Shown: positions 61,401 to 64,000 of the stretch, piece by piece
Numbering within the stretch: the stretch's first letter is position 1
Layout: every line of letters starts with the position of its first letter
NCBI GenBank assembly: GCA_001692895.1
Contig: KV748225.1
Span: 62,001 to 126,000 of the forward strand
DNA length: 64,000 bases
DNA from: Cenococcum geophilum 1.58
Taxonomy: Eukaryota; Ascomycota; Dothideomycetes; Gloniales; Gloniaceae
Reading direction: 5' to 3'
Made by a program: the position numbers and the translations under genes
The notes under the pieces: generated by a model
What the model saw: only the letters and a program-made list of their open reading frames with translations
Told to the model about the DNA's origin: nothing
The model's database searches: none

Positions 61401-63844
61401 CCAGGTTGTTAATTAAGTACTACTTTATTACTTTTAGCTTATCCGTTAATTAATAATAGAGGGGGCTATAGCCTAGCGAGTTATTAGCTTCTAATTAAAT
61501 CTTATAATTATATGTCTGGTGGGGGGGTAACTTATCTAAGGCCGCCTTTAAGAATGTATCCTGGTAGTCTATATAAATAGTAAAAAGGAGGCGTTTAACT
61601 AGTTCCTTATTAGTTTCCTTAGTTGGCCTTTTCTCTCTATTATTAATAATTTAGTTAATTTTATATAGGCTCGTTATAAAGACCTTATTGTCCTTCTAGT
61701 ATATATTAAAGTGGAACGCTATAGCGCTAATTGCGGTAATATTTACGGTAGGGGGGTTGCCTAATAATAGGGGCGTATGTGACTTTAGGGACTTCTAGGG
61801 TACTAGCGTCCTTATTACTCCTTTTAGCTCCTATTACTCCTTTTAGCTCCTATTATATCTTTTAGAGGTTATCCCTTATATCCTATTAATACGTTCTTTT
61901 CTATACCGGTTAGATCTATGCAATTTAAATATTATCTACGTTACTATCTGTCCCGCTTCTATATATAGAGTCCTCTTTAAATATAGCGCTTAAGGAAAGT
62001 ATCTTTATTAGTATAAAGTTCTTTCTAGCTTCGCGGCGGGCGTCTTCTTAGGTAAAGGCTAGGTCACGGGCCCAGATATCTTGCTAGTAGGTAGAGTTAG
62101 CCCTTACAGCTAGTATCTTGCGGTTGGTTCGGATTTCCTTAATAAAGGAGGGTAACCTTAGTTTATCCTCCGGCTAGACAAACCGTCTTTATTATATATT
62201 TAGCTAAATATTAAAATAGAATATCTATTTTCGTCTAAGGATTATATCGTGGGACCCTAGGTCTAGGATACAAAAGGGGATACTATATTAGCGTCGTCCG
62301 TTAAGAGCGATATATAACTTTAAGACGTGGGTAATAGGCCGACTAGCTTAGCCGTTGTAGCCTTTTACCTAGATAGGCTTCTCTAGTTAGATAGCTTCTG
62401 TATTTAGAAACTTGGTAACATTATTCGCATAAGCAGTATTTATAAAGGTAAAGCTATTTACTCTAGTATTAATAAGGGCGGTTGTATTAACTCTATATCT
62501 ATTTTAAGATACTATATATAGAACCATAAAATGCTTTCCACCTATTAACTAACTAAGATTAATCTCTTTAAGATCGATAGGGTACCCTAGGGGGGAGTCT
62601 TTCCCTAGGGTTTTTCTTTTTCTGACTTATCGGACGTTTCTCCTTCCTCTATTTCCTTAATATCGCCTACATCCTTTAGCTCTGGGCAGAACGAGGTAAA
62701 GTAGCCCTACTTATCGCAGTTAAAGCACGTAGCCGAGGTAGGGTTAATTGGAGTATTACGGCGAATACTAGTCAATAGCATGGTATGTGACTGGTCGGGC
62801 AAGGCTCGCTAGTACGTAGTTATAACCGCCTTTAGTATAAAAGTAGTCGTAACTTATCTTCCTACTTTAGCTCCTATAGGCGTAGCTAGCGAGTTCTAAT
62901 TATTACGAAGTTACTTCTACTAATTAGGGCGGGCGTTAATCCGCTTTAGTTCTAAGTCTAATAATAGGCAATAAGCTGCGAGTCTTTTATAGGTTAGTAG
63001 GTTATTTAAGGTTACAGTAATCTTTTCTTATAGCTAGATTATTAGCTTATTGTATAGGTCTAATTAGTAGTTCTTAAGGGGAACCTAGCCTTCTCCTATA
63101 AGGTGTAGGAATTAAGTCTAGAATTTGGTAAAGGGTTAGTTTGGTTTTATTATTAGGCGATTATAGTTATAATAGGCATCCCGTACTTTATTCGGGTTAA
63201 TATAAATAGCCGCTAGATGCCGTATTATTTTATTAATAGATATAAATTAGACAGGGGAGTTATCCTTAAACTTGGCTTAAAGGTGCCGTTAGGTGTCCCT
63301 AGTGGTTTAACCAAAGACGTAGAGTATTTTGGCTTCTTTAGAAAGGAAATAGTTATAGTTAACGCGGAGCTTTCCTTATACTTAAATCCTCTAATTTTTA
63401 AAGGTAGGGTCTATCCCATTAGATAGTAGTAGGGGGTTAAGAAGCTTAGCGGACTTTAATTGCTTTATTATTATATCTATACTCCCTAGTATATCGCATT
63501 TAGTGAAATAAACAGGTCGGCTAGGGCTTTAAGAAGGGGAAGCCGGGCTATTTTATAAGGCCGTAAGGCTTTCTAGGATCTCTTATAGGGTCTCTTATAT
63601 ATTTCTTGCTTTAAGATAATCGGCTTCCTAGCTGGCTATAAGGGCGCGAATCTGCTTGCGTACGTCTACAATATTATTATTATCTTTAATTTCTAATCCC
63701 AATTAGATCTCAGGTTCCTCTTAGGTAGAGGCAGCTCTCTTAAATAAGCTTACTTTAGGTGCCATCGTTAGCTTCCTAAAGTTCGTTAGTATTATACGCT
63801 TTAGTTTTAATTCCGGGGGTATAGGTCTAATCCTATCTAGCTTA

Positions 63845-63990
63845 TAAGGTGAGATATTATCTAGGCCTTCCCAGGCAATATAGAGTTGTTTTAGTATCTA
63901 AGTATAGCACGTTAGTGCGTTATTATAGACGAAGTTTCTTTGGGGTGGGATATTATTAAGGCCTTCCTAGGCAAGGTAGGGAGAGCTTAG
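63845..63990 (-). repeat. Two direct repeats in the 5' leader of element F
   Basis: GATATTATCTAGGCCTTCC (about 63,852) and GATATTATTAAGGCCTTCC (about 63,947) start similar 35-base units about 95 bases apart, upstream of the gag start of F. Confidence 0.6.
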
Positions 63991-64000
63991 TATAATGTTA

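Larger units (their letters stand above)
58011..64000 (-). mobile_element. Element F: Ty3/Gypsy chromovirus fossil, 5' end beyond the window
   Basis: 3' LTR at 58,011-58,215, next to a polypurine tract (minus strand, 58,216-58,225). Going left to right, that is 3' to 5' of the element: a chromodomain (about 58,550-58,800), integrase (about 58,900-60,130), RNase H (about 60,240-60,720), reverse transcriptase (about 60,800-61,600; catalytic region near 61,010), protease (about 62,200-62,450), gag with a zinc-knuckle region near 62,660-62,730, gag start about 63,765. The C-terminal chromodomain marks it as a chromovirus. The family differs from B and D. Broken by many changes. The 5' LTR is not in the window. 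Confidence 0.87.

Noticed and set aside
63217-63426. 69-codon plus-strand frame
   Set aside because: Antisense to the gag region of Gypsy F and without a motif.

Overview
The window looks like a repeat graveyard from a filamentous fungus, most likely a Pezizomycotina ascomycete. It is AT-rich. CpA/TpG are strongly depleted in most of it. Where two copies of a repeat can be compared by eye, almost every difference is a C-to-T or G-to-A transition, which is the signature of repeat-induced point mutation (RIP). I find no intact host gene. The longest open frames are 81-bp satellite arrays or short chance frames.

Left part (1-37,461). An old, unassigned AT-rich sequence was hit by a Ty1/Copia element, here called A (1,716-36,404). 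Its two 219-bp LTRs lie 34 kb apart but share the 5-bp target duplication ATTAT. Inside its integrase region sits about 28.6 kb of unrelated DNA (block G, about 5,300-33,950). G carries a decayed Plavaka-type (CACTA-like) transposase on the + strand, two tandem copies of a decayed SNF2-type helicase gene on the - strand (period about 9.2 kb), a coiled-coil gene remnant between them, several kilobases of unassigned coding-like sequence, a MITE, a probable solo LTR, and at least five kinds of tandem array. The simplest reading is one very large cargo-bearing DNA transposon; a pile of independent insertions is the main alternative.

Right part (37,462-64,000). This is a nest of LTR retrotransposon fossils. 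Ty3/Gypsy B (37,462-41,524, + strand) is joined abruptly to a 5'-truncated Copia C (41,525 onward). C is split by Gypsy D (43,023-55,089, - strand, same family as B, TSD TTAAG). D is split by Copia E (43,845-49,581, same family as C, TSD ATAGG). C is interrupted again by a Gypsy chromovirus F (58,011 to beyond the window, - strand). Order of events: C before D before E, and C before F. All are broken by many changes.

How it fits together: none of these genes is likely to work now. The value of the window is as a record: a possible giant Plavaka element with helicase cargo, nested insertions with readable target duplications, and RIP that has erased nearly all coding capacity. Calls of families rest on motifs read by eye; no database search was possible.
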